Positions 51,434 to 59,627 of a DNA stretch of 64,000 nucleotides are shown here, in pieces. The notes below the pieces were generated by a model that worked only from the letters and a program-made list of their open reading frames with translations, was not told the origin of the DNA and ran no database searches. The position numbers and the translations under genes were made by a program. Source of the stretch: Acidimicrobiales bacterium (GTDB lineage Bacteria; Actinomycetota; Acidimicrobiia; Acidimicrobiales; JAHWLA01); the NCBI GenBank assembly GCA_035536915.1, contig DATLNE010000049.1, forward strand, positions 24,000-87,999. The letters run 5' to 3'. Each line of letters opens with the position of its first letter. Position 1 is the first letter of the stretch.

Positions 51434-52356
51434 GAAGGTCGGAGGCCGAGGGCCCGCCACAGCCGCCCGAACGGCGGACGGAGGAGGCCCAGCTCCTTGC
51501 ACAACGTCATCACCTTCTGCAGCGACTCGCCGGTCACCCGCTTGTGCTCCGGGTTCTTCCGGTACGCCTCGTCGATGACGGCCTTGGGGATGCCGTGGCG
51601 CTGCACGATCTGCGACGACGGCTGCAGCATGAGCTGCGCCATCACGGCGAGGATCATCGGTGCGCCCACCGCCAGCACGGCGCGGCGCGCCGGCCCGAGG
51701 GCGGGCACGGTGCGCTTGAGGTAATGCCGGGCGAACGACAGGTGCCGGGCCTCTTCGGTGACGTGGATGCGCATGATGCGCTCGAGCAACGGGTGCAGGT
51801 CGTCGCGGCGGAGGCTGCGCCGTTGCACGAAGTCGATGGGGTCTTCGCCGCCGAGCACGAACACGAAGAACAACGGCGGGAAGCGGCGGGCGATCCGCAC
51901 GACGAAGCGAGCGCCGAACCGTTCGAGGGCGCCGAGCCCGGCGGCGTCGAAGCCGGAGCGGTTCACGAACTCTTGGAACATGAGGGCGTGCTGCGCTTCC
52001 TCGATCACCTCGTGGTAGGCGTAGCGGAACTCGGGCGAGCGGTTGGGCAGCCCCTCGGCGAACTCCAGCAACCCACGCTTGAGGCTGCTCTCGAACTGCA
52101 GCCCCGTCTTCATCTTCGACGCCGTCATCTCGCACCCCAGCCGGGCACGAGCGGGTGCAGGCAACGAGCGGTACCACTCGGTACGACTGAGCGGGTCCTC
52201 CGCGCTGAGCTCCCAGCGGGGGTCCTCGGGGTCGAGGCGCATCTCCTCGCTGTCCCAGTCGATGTCGGCGTAGGCATCGAAGTGCTTGGTCACCGACTGC
52301 TCGTTCAGCCGGTCGAGCAGCGCGTACCAGGCCTCGTCCTTGATTGCCGTGCTCAT
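51430..52356 (-). CDS. AurF-like diiron oxygenase
   Basis: This encodes 308 aa. The helical bundle carries two ExxH-type iron motifs: YHEVIEEAQHALMFQEF and HVTEEARHLSFARHYL, plus FESSLKRGLLEFAEG. This is the pattern of p-aminobenzoate N-oxygenase (AurF)-type diiron proteins, which oxygenate amines or other substrates. The substrate is unknown here. The ATG overlaps the TetR stop (ATGA), and the C-terminus is coupled to the DoxX-like gene. Confidence 0.8.
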   Translation of the reverse strand: MSTAIKDEAWYALLDRLNEQSVTKHFDAYADIDWDSEEMRLDPEDPRWELSAEDPLSRTEWYRSLPAPARARLGCEMTASKMKTGLQFESSLKRGLLEFAEGLPNRSPEFRYAYHEVIEEAQHALMFQEFVNRSGFDAAGLGALERFGARFVVRIARRFPPLFFVFVLGGEDPIDFVQRRSLRRDDLHPLLERIMRIHVTEEARHLSFARHYLKRTVPALGPARRAVLAVGAPMILAVMAQLMLQPSSQIVQRHGIPKAVIDEAYRKNPEHKRVTGESLQKVMTLCKELGLLRPPFGRLWRALGLRPS

Positions 52357-52982
52357 TCCGCCTCCTGTCCGCCGGGCTCACGCAGGAACGCGAGCCGGGC
52401 AAGGGTCTTCAAGATGTCGATCACTGCATCCGCGTCCTCGCCGTGGGGCACCAGCCGTTGCAGCGCGGCGCCGTCCATCACGGCGAACACGAACGGCAAG
52501 GTGTCGAGGCCGACGCGCGGGTACTCCTCGGGCGGGAAGAGCTCTCGGTAGAGCTCTTTCGACGTGCGCACGAAGTCCTCGTCGACCGCAGCCACCACCT
52601 CGGCCAGCTCGGGGTCGGTGCGGGCGGCGACCCACAGTTCGAGCCACGCCACGAACGTGGGTCCCGAGAAACTCGACCACAACAGGTCGATGGCGGCGTC
52701 GACCCGGTCGGCGCCGGGGTCGAGGTTGGCCATCGACTTGCGGAACTCGTCCTGGCGGCGGTCGAGCACGTGGGCCACGGCCGCCGTCAGCAGGTCGGCC
52801 TTGCTGGGGAAGTGGTGCAGCAAGGCGCCCACCGACACGCCCGCCCGCCGGGTCACCTCGGTGGTCGTCGTGGAGGCGAAGCCGAGGTCGACCAGGCAGT
52901 CGACGGTGGCGTCGAGCAAGGCGGTGCGGGTCTGGGCCCGGCGCTCTTCCTGGGTGCGACGGGGACGGGCAGCGGCGGGCAC
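52353..52982 (-). CDS. TetR/AcrR family regulator
   Basis: This encodes 209 aa. The N-terminal HTH is ALLDATVDCLVDLGFASTTTTEVTRRAGVSVGALLHHFPSKADLL, which is typical of TetR. The C-terminal helical part should bind an unknown ligand. The GTG start lies six bases after a CACAAT -10 box, so the mRNA is probably leaderless. Two 11-base palindromic operators sit in and next to the promoter, indicating autoregulation of the tetR-aurF-doxX operon. Confidence 0.9.
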   Translation of the reverse strand: MPAAARPRRTQEERRAQTRTALLDATVDCLVDLGFASTTTTEVTRRAGVSVGALLHHFPSKADLLTAAVAHVLDRRQDEFRKSMANLDPGADRVDAAIDLLWSSFSGPTFVAWLELWVAARTDPELAEVVAAVDEDFVRTSKELYRELFPPEEYPRVGLDTLPFVFAVMDGAALQRLVPHGEDADAVIDILKTLARLAFLREPGGQEAE

Positions 52983-52988
52983 GTTGCC

Positions 52989-53018
52989 ATTGTGCGCCTA
53001 CTTACCGTAAACAGTCAA
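52989..53018 (-). promoter_or_regulatory. tetR promoter
   Basis: On the reverse strand TTGACT (53018-53013) and CACAAT (52994-52989) are -35 and -10 boxes with an 18-base spacer. The GTG begins six bases after the -10. Confidence 0.65.
53001..53011. promoter_or_regulatory. TetR operator, site 1
   Basis: CTTACCGTAAA, one mismatch from the palindrome CTTACNGTAAG. It lies between the -35 and -10 boxes. Confidence 0.6.
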
Positions 53019-53020
53019 GG

Positions 53021-53031
53021 CTTACTGTAAG
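53021..53031. promoter_or_regulatory. TetR operator, site 2
   Basis: CTTACTGTAAG, a perfect palindrome around T, exactly 20 bases from site 1 and just upstream of the -35. It contains the stop codon of the amidase gene. Confidence 0.65.
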
Positions 53032-54299
53032 TGCGATTGGAGGCGTTCGGCGGCATCGAGCACGAGGGCGTCGGCGCCGCAAGCACCGGTCACCTGCACG
53101 GCAGTCGGCAGCCCTTCGGCATCGACGCCCACCGGCACCACGCAGGCGGGCAGGCCGCACAGGCTCTGGAGCGCGGTGCACGTCATGACCGCTTCGCGGA
53201 AGCCCGTGGGATCGGCGCCGATGGGCAACGGCGCCACCGTCGACACTGCGGAAAGGAGGACGTCGACTTCCTCGAACAGCCCTGCGACGGTGCGCATCAG
53301 CCGGCGTCGGGCCTCCTGGGCGTCCAGGTACCGCGGCAGGTTGACCGCCTCGGCCGAGGCGAAGCGGGGCCGCAACTCGTCGCTGTAGTCGTCGGCTCGG
53401 CTGGGCCACAGGCCGGCGCGTCGATGGGTGTGCAGCGCTTCGGCCAACACGATGGTCGACGCCGTCTCGAACAGCGGCGGCGCATCGGGGAACGCCACGG
53501 TGGCGACATCGCCGGCGAGGCGCAACGCGGCGTCGAGCCCGGCGCGTGCCCACGGGCCGAGCGGCAGTTGGTCGAGGTCGGGGCACACGCCGATGCGAGC
53601 CGAGGCCCGCGCCCCGCCGACGGGCGCCATCGCACCCAGCAGCAGGCGGACGTCGGCCACCGTGGCGGCCATCGGTCCCACCACGTCGAACGACGGCGCC
53701 AGCGGGAAGACGCCGGTGGTGTCGACGAGGCCGTAGGTAGGCCGCAACCCGACCACGCCGCAGAACGCCGCCGGGATGCGCACCGACCCCACCGTGTCGG
53801 TGCCCAGCGCCAAGGGCACCAGCCCTGCCGCCAGGGCAGCGCCCGACCCACCGCTGGAGCCGCCCGGCACGTGGGCAGGCGAGCGGGGGTTGCGGGTCGG
53901 GCCGAAGTGGGCGTTGTCGGTGGTGATCCCCCAGGCGAACTCATGGGTGGCGGCCTTGCCGACGACGACCGCGCCTGCGGCGCGCAGCGCGGCCACCACC
54001 GGGGCATCGTCGTGCGGCACGTGGTCGACGAACATCTTCGACCCGTACGTGGTGCGCAGCCCGGCGGTGTCGATCATGTCCTTGACCACAACGGGCACGC
54101 CGTCGAGCGGCAGGGGCCGCCCTTCGGCATAGCGGGCGGCCGACGCCGCGGCATCGGCGCGGGCCTGCTCGAAGGCTGTTGCCGTCAGCGTGTTGAAGGT
54201 GGGCTCGACCTCGGCCGCCCGTTCCTCCACCGCGGCCACCACTTCCACCGGCGACACCTGGCCTCGGCGGTACTGGTCGAGGAGGCCGGCGGCGGTCAC
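53022..54299 (-). CDS. Amidase signature family protein
   Basis: This encodes 425 aa. The Ser-cisSer-Lys triad motifs are VVVKDMIDTAG (Lys), GGSSGGSGAALAAGLVPLALGTDTVGSVRIPA (both Ser). The length fits AtzF/GatA-type amidases that hydrolyse an amide to acid and ammonia. It is likely cytoplasmic. It starts at a GTG six bases after the DinB stop on the same strand. The stop codon falls inside a TetR operator, so its 3' end meets the promoter of the next operon. Confidence 0.9.
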   Translation of the reverse strand: MTAAGLLDQYRRGQVSPVEVVAAVEERAAEVEPTFNTLTATAFEQARADAAASAARYAEGRPLPLDGVPVVVKDMIDTAGLRTTYGSKMFVDHVPHDDAPVVAALRAAGAVVVGKAATHEFAWGITTDNAHFGPTRNPRSPAHVPGGSSGGSGAALAAGLVPLALGTDTVGSVRIPAAFCGVVGLRPTYGLVDTTGVFPLAPSFDVVGPMAATVADVRLLLGAMAPVGGARASARIGVCPDLDQLPLGPWARAGLDAALRLAGDVATVAFPDAPPLFETASTIVLAEALHTHRRAGLWPSRADDYSDELRPRFASAEAVNLPRYLDAQEARRRLMRTVAGLFEEVDVLLSAVSTVAPLPIGADPTGFREAVMTCTALQSLCGLPACVVPVGVDAEGLPTAVQVTGACGADALVLDAAERLQSHLQ

Positions 54300-54305
54300 C
54301 CGGAG

Positions 54306-54767
54306 CTACGAGGTGGCCAGCGCGGCGCGAATCTGGTCGAGGTGGGCGCGGTCGTGCTCGGCCTGCGCCTTCACCAACGCCGTCACCGACAGCACGCCGC
54401 GTTGGGGGTGTGAGCCGGTGCGCTCCCACTCCCCCTCCACCAGCGAGTCGAGCAGCCGGAGGTTGCTGTCGCGCAGCGCCCGCCACCGCTGCAGCGTGTC
54501 GCGCACGTCCTCGTCGAGGTCGCCGAAGCGCTCGGCCCACGAGTTCTCGTCGAAGGGCGTGAGCGAGGGGCGGTCGTCGGCCACGATCATGCGCAGGCGC
54601 ACGCTCCACACCAACTCAGCGTCGGCCAGGTGGGCGACGACGGTGGCCGCCGACCATTCGTCGGGGGCGGGGTCGCGGCGCAGGTCGGCGGCATCGGCGC
54701 CGCTCACGAGCGACACGAGGTCGCGGCCGGTCGTCCGCAGCCGCTCGAGGTGGGAAGTCCCGGACAT
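54306..54767 (-). CDS. DinB family protein
   Basis: This encodes 153 aa, a four-helix DinB/YfiT-type bundle. It has DEWSAATVVAHLADAELVWSVRLRMIVAD and LVKAQAEHDRAHLDQIRAAL with the histidines that bind metal in the family. Members include thiol transferases, and many have no known substrate. The ATG at 54767 has no clear ribosome site. Confidence 0.85.
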   Translation of the reverse strand: MSGTSHLERLRTTGRDLVSLVSGADAADLRRDPAPDEWSAATVVAHLADAELVWSVRLRMIVADDRPSLTPFDENSWAERFGDLDEDVRDTLQRWRALRDSNLRLLDSLVEGEWERTGSHPQRGVLSVTALVKAQAEHDRAHLDQIRAALATS

Positions 54768-54805
54768 CGCTTCAGCATCGCACCGGTGGGCTAGACACGC
54801 GGCCG

Positions 54806-55624
54806 ATGATGCCGTCCGACGTGCTCCATGCGGTCCTGACGTTCTTGGCGGGCGTCTGCACCGGTGTCCTGTCGGCGGCCTTCGGCGTGGGCGGCGCCGT
54901 CATCTCCACCCCCGCCATCCGCCTGCTCGGGGTGAGCGCGGCGTTCGCCGTGGGCACCACCCTTCCCTCGGTCCTGCCCAGCGCGGCGACGGGCGCGTGG
55001 CGCTACTCCCGTGAGGGCATCATCCGTTGGGACGTGGTGGCGTGGGCGGCGCCCGCGGGCATCGTGACCGCTGTCGCCGGTTCGTTGTTGTCGAAAGTGA
55101 TCCCCGGTGAAGGCCACTGGCTCATGATCGCCACCGCCGTGCTGTTGGGGTTCACGGCATGGCGCATGGCCAAGACGCCCCGCACCCCGGGGGCGCCGGA
55201 GACCGACGCAGTGGCCGCTCCCGACCAGCCCGCCCCGCCCGACCGCCGCCACGACCGGCCCGCCGTCCTTGTGGGCATCGGCGCCGCCGCAGGCTTGCTG
55301 TCGGGGCTGCTCGGCATCGGCGGCGGGGTGGCCATGGTGCCCGGCTTCACCGAGTTGGCCCGCATCCCGTTGAAGACGGCCATCGCCACCTCGTTGGCCT
55401 GCGTCGGCATCTTCGCCGTGCCCGGCACCATCACGCACGCGCTGTTCGGCGACATCGACTGGCGCACGGCGGCCTTCCTGTCGCTGGGCGTGGTGCCCGG
55501 TGCCCGCCTCGGCGCCGCGCTCGCCATCCGGGCGGGCGACCGCAGGCTGCGCTTGGCGGTGGCCGGGTTCCTGGGCCTGACCGCCGTCGCCTACGCGGTG
55601 GGCGAGGTGCTGGCGCTCAGCTGA
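54806..55624 (+). CDS. TauE/SafE family sulfite or anion exporter
   Basis: This encodes 272 aa, a membrane protein with about eight helices and two similar halves: [34 protein letters not shown] and [35 protein letters not shown]. This is the TauE/SafE fold, exporting small anions. The ligand is not known. The start may be either of two adjacent ATGs. The 3' end overlaps the convergent uracil-DNA glycosylase by 34 bases. Confidence 0.88.
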   Translation: MMPSDVLHAVLTFLAGVCTGVLSAAFGVGGAVISTPAIRLLGVSAAFAVGTTLPSVLPSAATGAWRYSREGIIRWDVVAWAAPAGIVTAVAGSLLSKVIPGEGHWLMIATAVLLGFTAWRMAKTPRTPGAPETDAVAAPDQPAPPDRRHDRPAVLVGIGAAAGLLSGLLGIGGGVAMVPGFTELARIPLKTAIATSLACVGIFAVPGTITHALFGDIDWRTAAFLSLGVVPGARLGAALAIRAGDRRLRLAVAGFLGLTAVAYAVGEVLALS

Positions 55625-56280
55625 CGGGCCCGCGTGAAGACGGCGTCGAACATGTCCTCGGTCAGCGTGCCGGTGAAGGTGTTCTGCTGGCTGGGGTGGT
55701 ACGAACAGACGATCGTGCGGCCGTCGGGCAGCGGCACCTCGACGCCGTGGCCGAACCGCGGCTTGGGGCGCAGGCCCAGCAGTCGGGCGGCGACGTCGTA
55801 GCCGAACTGCCCGAGCACCACGATCACCCGCACCTCGCGCAGCAACGCCAGTTCGCGGGCCAGGTAGGGCAGGCAACGGTCGCGTTCGTCGGGCGTGGGC
55901 TTGTTGGCGGGCGGTGCGCAACGCACGGCCGCGGCGATGTAACAGTCGGTCAGTTCCAGCCCGTCGTCGCGGCGCACGCTTGTGGGCTGGTTGGCGTAGC
56001 CCGCCCGCCACAAGGCGCGGAACAACCAGTCGCCGGAACGGTCGCCGGTGAAGATGCGCCCGGTGCGGTTGCCTCCGTGGGCAGCAGGGGCGAGGCCCAC
56101 GACGAGCAGCCGGGCGGCGGGATCACCCCAGCCGGGGATGGGCCTGCCCCAGTACTCCTCGTCGGCGAACGACGCCCGCTTCTCTGTAGCCACCAGTTCG
56201 CGCCACGCCACCAGCCGGGGGCAGGCGAAGCAGTCCACGACCTCGGCGGTGACCCGTTCCAGCGAGTCGGGCGCAGCCAC
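55591..56280 (-). CDS. Uracil-DNA glycosylase, family 5 (UdgB-type)
   Basis: This encodes 229 aa. The catalytic/uracil motif is [29 protein letters not shown] and the partner motif is [13 protein letters not shown]. The 4Fe-4S cysteines are visible in FACPRL, VRCAPP and DRCLPY. This fits family 5 (UDGb), which excises uracil and other deaminated bases from DNA. The GTG at 56280 lies six bases after TACTCT, an evident leaderless promoter. Confidence 0.92.
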   Translation of the reverse strand: MAAPDSLERVTAEVVDCFACPRLVAWRELVATEKRASFADEEYWGRPIPGWGDPAARLLVVGLAPAAHGGNRTGRIFTGDRSGDWLFRALWRAGYANQPTSVRRDDGLELTDCYIAAAVRCAPPANKPTPDERDRCLPYLARELALLREVRVIVVLGQFGYDVAARLLGLRPKPRFGHGVEVPLPDGRTIVCSYHPSQQNTFTGTLTEDMFDAVFTRARQLSASTSPTA

Positions 56281-56286
56281 GGCGCC

Positions 56287-56292
56287 AGAGTA
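56287..56292 (-). promoter_or_regulatory. -10 box of the uracil-DNA glycosylase gene
   Basis: TACTCT on the reverse strand, then six bases to the GTG. It shares TA with the -10 of the divergent gene. Confidence 0.5.
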
Positions 56293-56296
56293 GGTT
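56291..56296 (+). promoter_or_regulatory. -10 box of the phosphomutase-like gene
   Basis: TAGGTT, 11 bases before the ATG at 56308. It overlaps the divergent -10 by two bases. Confidence 0.4.
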
Positions 56297-56307
56297 GGTC
56301 GCCGCCC

Positions 56308-56952
56308 ATGCCGAGACGCCCCAAGCAGCCGCCGTTCACGGTCGCCCTGTTCGTCCGCCACGGCCGCACCCCGACCACCGGTGCCGTGTTGCCAGGCCGC
56401 GCCCCGGGGCTGCACCTGTCCGACGAAGGCACGCGTCAGGCCGAGGCCGCCGCCGCCCGCATCGCCGCGCTGGCCGACGTGGCCGCCGTCTACGCCTCGC
56501 CGTTGGAGCGGGCGCGCGAGACGGCCGCACCCATCGCCAAGGCGCTCGGCCTCAAGGTGAAGGTCGACAAGGGCTTGTCGGAGTGCGACTTCGGCGACTG
56601 GACGGGCGCCGCGCTGAAAGACCTGATGAAGCTGCCGGAGTGGAAGACGGTGCAGCGGTACCCCAGCGGGTTCCGCTTCCCCAACGGCGAGTCGTTCAAC
56701 GAGATGCAGGCCCGCATCACCTCGACGGCGGCCCGGCTGCGGGCGCAGCACGAGGGCCGCACCATCGTGTTGGTGTCGCACGCGGACCCCATCAAGGCGG
56801 CGGTGGCCGACGCCCTCGGCACCCACCTCGACCTGTTCCAGCGCATCGTCGTGTCGCCGTGCTCGGTGACCGCCATCGCCTACTTCGGCGAGGGCCCCGC
56901 CGTGCTCGGCGTGAACCTGGTCGGCGACCTCACCGACCTGAAGCCGTCGTAG
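56308..56952 (+). CDS. MSMEG_4193-type histidine phosphatase / phosphomutase-like protein
   Basis: This encodes 214 aa of the phosphoglycerate mutase superfamily. The catalytic motif is FVRHGRT, with [10 protein letters not shown] and [14 protein letters not shown] further on. The gene belongs to an actinobacterial set that occurs with DUF3090 and SCO1664 proteins. Its substrate is unknown. The ATG at 56308 follows a short leader. The next gene starts two bases after its stop. Confidence 0.88.
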   Translation: MPRRPKQPPFTVALFVRHGRTPTTGAVLPGRAPGLHLSDEGTRQAEAAAARIAALADVAAVYASPLERARETAAPIAKALGLKVKVDKGLSECDFGDWTGAALKDLMKLPEWKTVQRYPSGFRFPNGESFNEMQARITSTAARLRAQHEGRTIVLVSHADPIKAAVADALGTHLDLFQRIVVSPCSVTAIAYFGEGPAVLGVNLVGDLTDLKPS

Positions 56953-56954
56953 CC

Positions 56955-57452
56955 ATGAGCTCGTCGTTCGACTTCACAGCAGTCGACCGCATCACCATCG
57001 GCACCGTGGGGCCGCCGGGCCAGCGCGCCTTCTTCCTCCAGGCCCGCCAAGGCCCCGACCTGGTGACCCTCAAGCTGGAGAAGTCGCAAGTGGCGGCCTT
57101 GGCCACCTACCTGGGCGAGCTGCTGCAGGGCATGGCCCGGCCCGGCCACCTCCCCGAGGACCTCGACCTCGAAGAGCCGGTGGTAGCCGAGTGGGTGATC
57201 GGCACCCTGGGCATCACCTACGACGAGGAGATCGACCGGTTCCTCCTGGTGGCGGAAGAGGTGGCGATGGACGACGAGGACGCCGGCGAGGCTCGTTTCT
57301 TCGTCAGCCGGGAACAGGTAGCCGCCCTCGCCATCCGGGGCACGCAGCTGGTCGAGGCGGGCCGCCCGCCGTGCCCGCTCTGCGGCTACCCCCTCGACCC
57401 GAAGGGCCACGCGTGTCCGCGGACGAACGGGCACCGGCCGCCGACGCTCTGA
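56955..57452 (+). CDS. DUF3090 family protein
   Basis: This encodes 165 aa, [51 protein letters not shown] and [28 protein letters not shown]-terminal zinc ribbon follows ([21 protein letters not shown]). This is DUF3090, a protein of unknown function always seen beside the phosphomutase and SCO1664 genes. The three are likely one functional unit. Confidence 0.92.
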   Translation: MSSSFDFTAVDRITIGTVGPPGQRAFFLQARQGPDLVTLKLEKSQVAALATYLGELLQGMARPGHLPEDLDLEEPVVAEWVIGTLGITYDEEIDRFLLVAEEVAMDDEDAGEARFFVSREQVAALAIRGTQLVEAGRPPCPLCGYPLDPKGHACPRTNGHRPPTL

Positions 57453-58135
57453 CCGTCCTCGCCTCCGGCGAGGTGGCGCTCCAAGGCCGCATGCCGTGGA
57501 GCTCGAACGCCACCTTCCTGGTGACGCTGACGCTCGACGACGTAGAGATGCCCGCGGTCTACAAGCCGCACCGGGGCGAGCGCGAGCTGTGGGACTTCCC
57601 CGACGGCCTCTTCCTCCGTGAGGTGGCGGCCTACGAGCTGTCGGCCGCGCTGGGCTGGAACGTCGTGCCCGAGACCGTGCTGCGCCACGACGGGCCGTTC
57701 GGCGTGGGGTCGTACCAGCGGTTCATCGCCGCCGACTTCTCCGAGCACTACTTCACCTTGCTGGAGAAGCCCGACCACCACGAGTGCCTGCGCACCATCG
57801 GAGCCTTCGACTTGGTGGCCAACAACGCCGACCGCAAGGGCGGGCACTGTCTCCTGGGCGACGACGGGCGCATCTGGGGCATCGACAACGGCTTGTCGTT
57901 CCACGTCGAGCCCAAGCTGCGCACGGTGATCTGGGACTTCGCCGGGCAAGCGGTCGAAGCGCCCTTGCTGGCCGACCTGGCGCGCATGGCCGCGTCGCCG
58001 CCCGCAGCCCTGGAGCAGTTGTTGCACCCCGCCGAGATCGAAGCACTGGTGGAACGGGCGTGCTGGGTGGTGCAGCACCCGGTCTTCCCCGATCCCCCGC
58101 CGGGGCACAGGGCGTACCCGTGGCCGCTGGTCTGA
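57413..58135 (+). CDS. SCO1664 family protein (PI3/4-kinase-like)
   Basis: This encodes 240 aa starting at GTG 57413, which overlaps the DUF3090 gene by 40 bases. It has LASGEVALQGRMPWSSNATFLV, VYKPHRGERELWDFPDGLFLREVAAYELSAALGW and FDLVANNADRKGGHCLL, with GIDNGLSFH. These are the kinase-like motifs of the family, distantly related to PI3/4 and HipA-like kinases (NNADR, IDNG). The real substrate is not known. Neither the overlap nor the start is certain. Confidence 0.88.
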   Translation: MSADERAPAADALTVLASGEVALQGRMPWSSNATFLVTLTLDDVEMPAVYKPHRGERELWDFPDGLFLREVAAYELSAALGWNVVPETVLRHDGPFGVGSYQRFIAADFSEHYFTLLEKPDHHECLRTIGAFDLVANNADRKGGHCLLGDDGRIWGIDNGLSFHVEPKLRTVIWDFAGQAVEAPLLADLARMAASPPAALEQLLHPAEIEALVERACWVVQHPVFPDPPPGHRAYPWPLV

Positions 58136-59082
58136 ACCTCGACGACATCGACGGCCTCACCCGCGAGGTCGACCGCTTGTGCTCGGTGCGCGAGTGGGAC
58201 GGGTTGCTGTCGTTGCGCGACCTGTGCCGGGCCGCCATGGCACGGGGCAAGCAACTGTGGCCGGTGGCCGCCCACGCCGAGTACCGGCTGGCATTGGAAG
58301 CGCCTGCGCCGTGGGCTGCGCAGATGCTGGTGCCGGGCACCGGCCGCTTCGCCCTCGGCCCGCTGCCCGAGGTGGCGGCGTCGACGCACACGTGGGACGA
58401 CTTGGCGCCGCATGCGCCCGCGGGTCCGGTGGCCGCGCTGGCGGCATACGAACGGGTGGTGCGGGGCGACGACCTCACCGGCGCCGACGTCGAGCCGGTG
58501 TTCGAGCTGCCGTTGGCGCTGCAGGACTGGGAGCCCGCCTACCCGGTGGCCGACTACCGGGCCGACAAAGCCGACTTCCCCGCCCCACCGCCCCCCTCCT
58601 CGTTCTGGCACCGAGATCACGCTGCAGGAGGCGTGATCTCGGTGCCAGAAGCGGCGCGGGCGCTGACCGAACTGGCGGAGGCGTGGCTCACCGAGTCGAA
58701 CGGCCGGGCCGAAGCGGCCGCCGTCGAGGGCGACGCGGCGGCGGCCGTGGCGGCGCTTGGGCCACCGACGGTGCGCCTCGCATCGATCGAGCCCGCCGAC
58801 GCCTTGGCCCACATGGCGTGGACGGCCGCTTCGGGCGGCGCCCACGGCCGCCGCCGCGGCATGGCCAAGGGCCGCTTCGCCGCCTGGTGGACGGTGGCCG
58901 CCGTCGGCGACTCCCTCGACGACTGGCCACTGGCGCCCGACGAACTGGGCGAACTGGTGCACGAACTGCGCTGGTTCCTGTGGGACGCGGGCGAACCGGT
59001 CACCGGCTGGTCGCTCCGCCTCGCCGTCGAAGACCCCGAGACCGGGCGAGCCTTCGCCGTCTCGGCCTCGGACGCCGCCTGA
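58120..59082 (+). CDS. Hypothetical protein, fourth gene of the DUF3090/SCO1664 cluster
   Basis: This encodes 320 aa from the GTG at 58120, overlapping the SCO1664 gene by 16 bases. The protein is alpha/beta with no obvious signal or membrane segment; stretches include VDRLCSVREWDGLLSLRDLCRA, FELPLALQDWEPAYPV, HGRRRGMAKGRFAAWWTVAA and ELRWFLWDAGEPVTGWSLRLA. I know no family. Residues 162-177 are encoded by a perfect 20-bp inverted repeat. A function shared with the three upstream genes is inferred. Confidence 0.7.
   Translation: MAAGLNLDDIDGLTREVDRLCSVREWDGLLSLRDLCRAAMARGKQLWPVAAHAEYRLALEAPAPWAAQMLVPGTGRFALGPLPEVAASTHTWDDLAPHAPAGPVAALAAYERVVRGDDLTGADVEPVFELPLALQDWEPAYPVADYRADKADFPAPPPPSSFWHRDHAAGGVISVPEAARALTELAEAWLTESNGRAEAAAVEGDAAAAVAALGPPTVRLASIEPADALAHMAWTAASGGAHGRRRGMAKGRFAAWWTVAAVGDSLDDWPLAPDELGELVHELRWFLWDAGEPVTGWSLRLAVEDPETGRAFAVSASDAA
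58603..58650. repeat. Perfect 20-bp inverted repeat inside a coding region
   Basis: TTCTGGCACCGAGATCACGC at 58603-58622 pairs perfectly with 58631-58650 around the eight-base loop TGCAGGAG. The 48 bases start on a codon boundary and encode 16 residues (FWHRDHAAGGVISVPE). Confidence 0.95.
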
Positions 59083-59083
59083 C

Positions 59084-59623
59084 TCAGACGCCCTTGTTGC
59101 CGGGGTTCACCCGTCCGCCGGGGCTGGGCTTGCCGTTGTTGCAGCCCGACGGTGCCGACACGATCACTGTCACTTCGTAGGTGCCGCCCGCCGCGAAGTA
59201 GCCGTCGGCCCCGCCGGTCCCGCACGTCGGGTCGTCGGAGCGGGCCAAGGTGATGACGTCGTTGCCGTCTGTCGCCCCCGGCTTCACGCCGAACGGGCCC
59301 TTGCGGGAGTTGGCGGCCACCGTGACCTTCACCCCGTTGACGTTGACCACCATCGACGCCGGGTAGTTGTTGACCACCGTCACCTTGGCCATGCTCGCCG
59401 GGATCGTCGACGTCGTCGTGGTCGGCTTGGCCGTCGTCGTCGGAGCCTTGACCGTGGTCACCACGGGCGCTGCCGTGGTGGTGGTCGTCGCCTCGCTGGT
59501 CGTGGTGGTCTCTTCGCTCGTCGAGGTGGTGCTCTCGTCCGCCGAGAGGCGCACGTCGTCGCCCTTGTCGTCGGAACACGACGCCAGCAGTACGGCAGCG
59601 ACGAGGACAAGGCGACGGATCAT
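59084..59623 (-). CDS. Lipoprotein with Thr-rich linker
   Basis: This encodes 179 aa. A signal peptide ends in the lipobox LASC (Cys16). A Thr/Ser/Glu-rich linker (about 30-75) separates it from a small beta-rich C-terminal domain (VTVVNNYPASMVVNVNGVKVTVAANS). No family was recognised. The ATG lies four bases after the stop of the oxidase gene, so it is probably cotranscribed with it. It should be anchored outside the membrane. Confidence 0.7.
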   Translation of the reverse strand: MIRRLVLVAAVLLASCSDDKGDDVRLSADESTTSTSEETTTTSEATTTTTAAPVVTTVKAPTTTAKPTTTTSTIPASMAKVTVVNNYPASMVVNVNGVKVTVAANSRKGPFGVKPGATDGNDVITLARSDDPTCGTGGADGYFAAGGTYEVTVIVSAPSGCNNGKPSPGGRVNPGNKGV

Positions 59624-59627
59624 GCGC

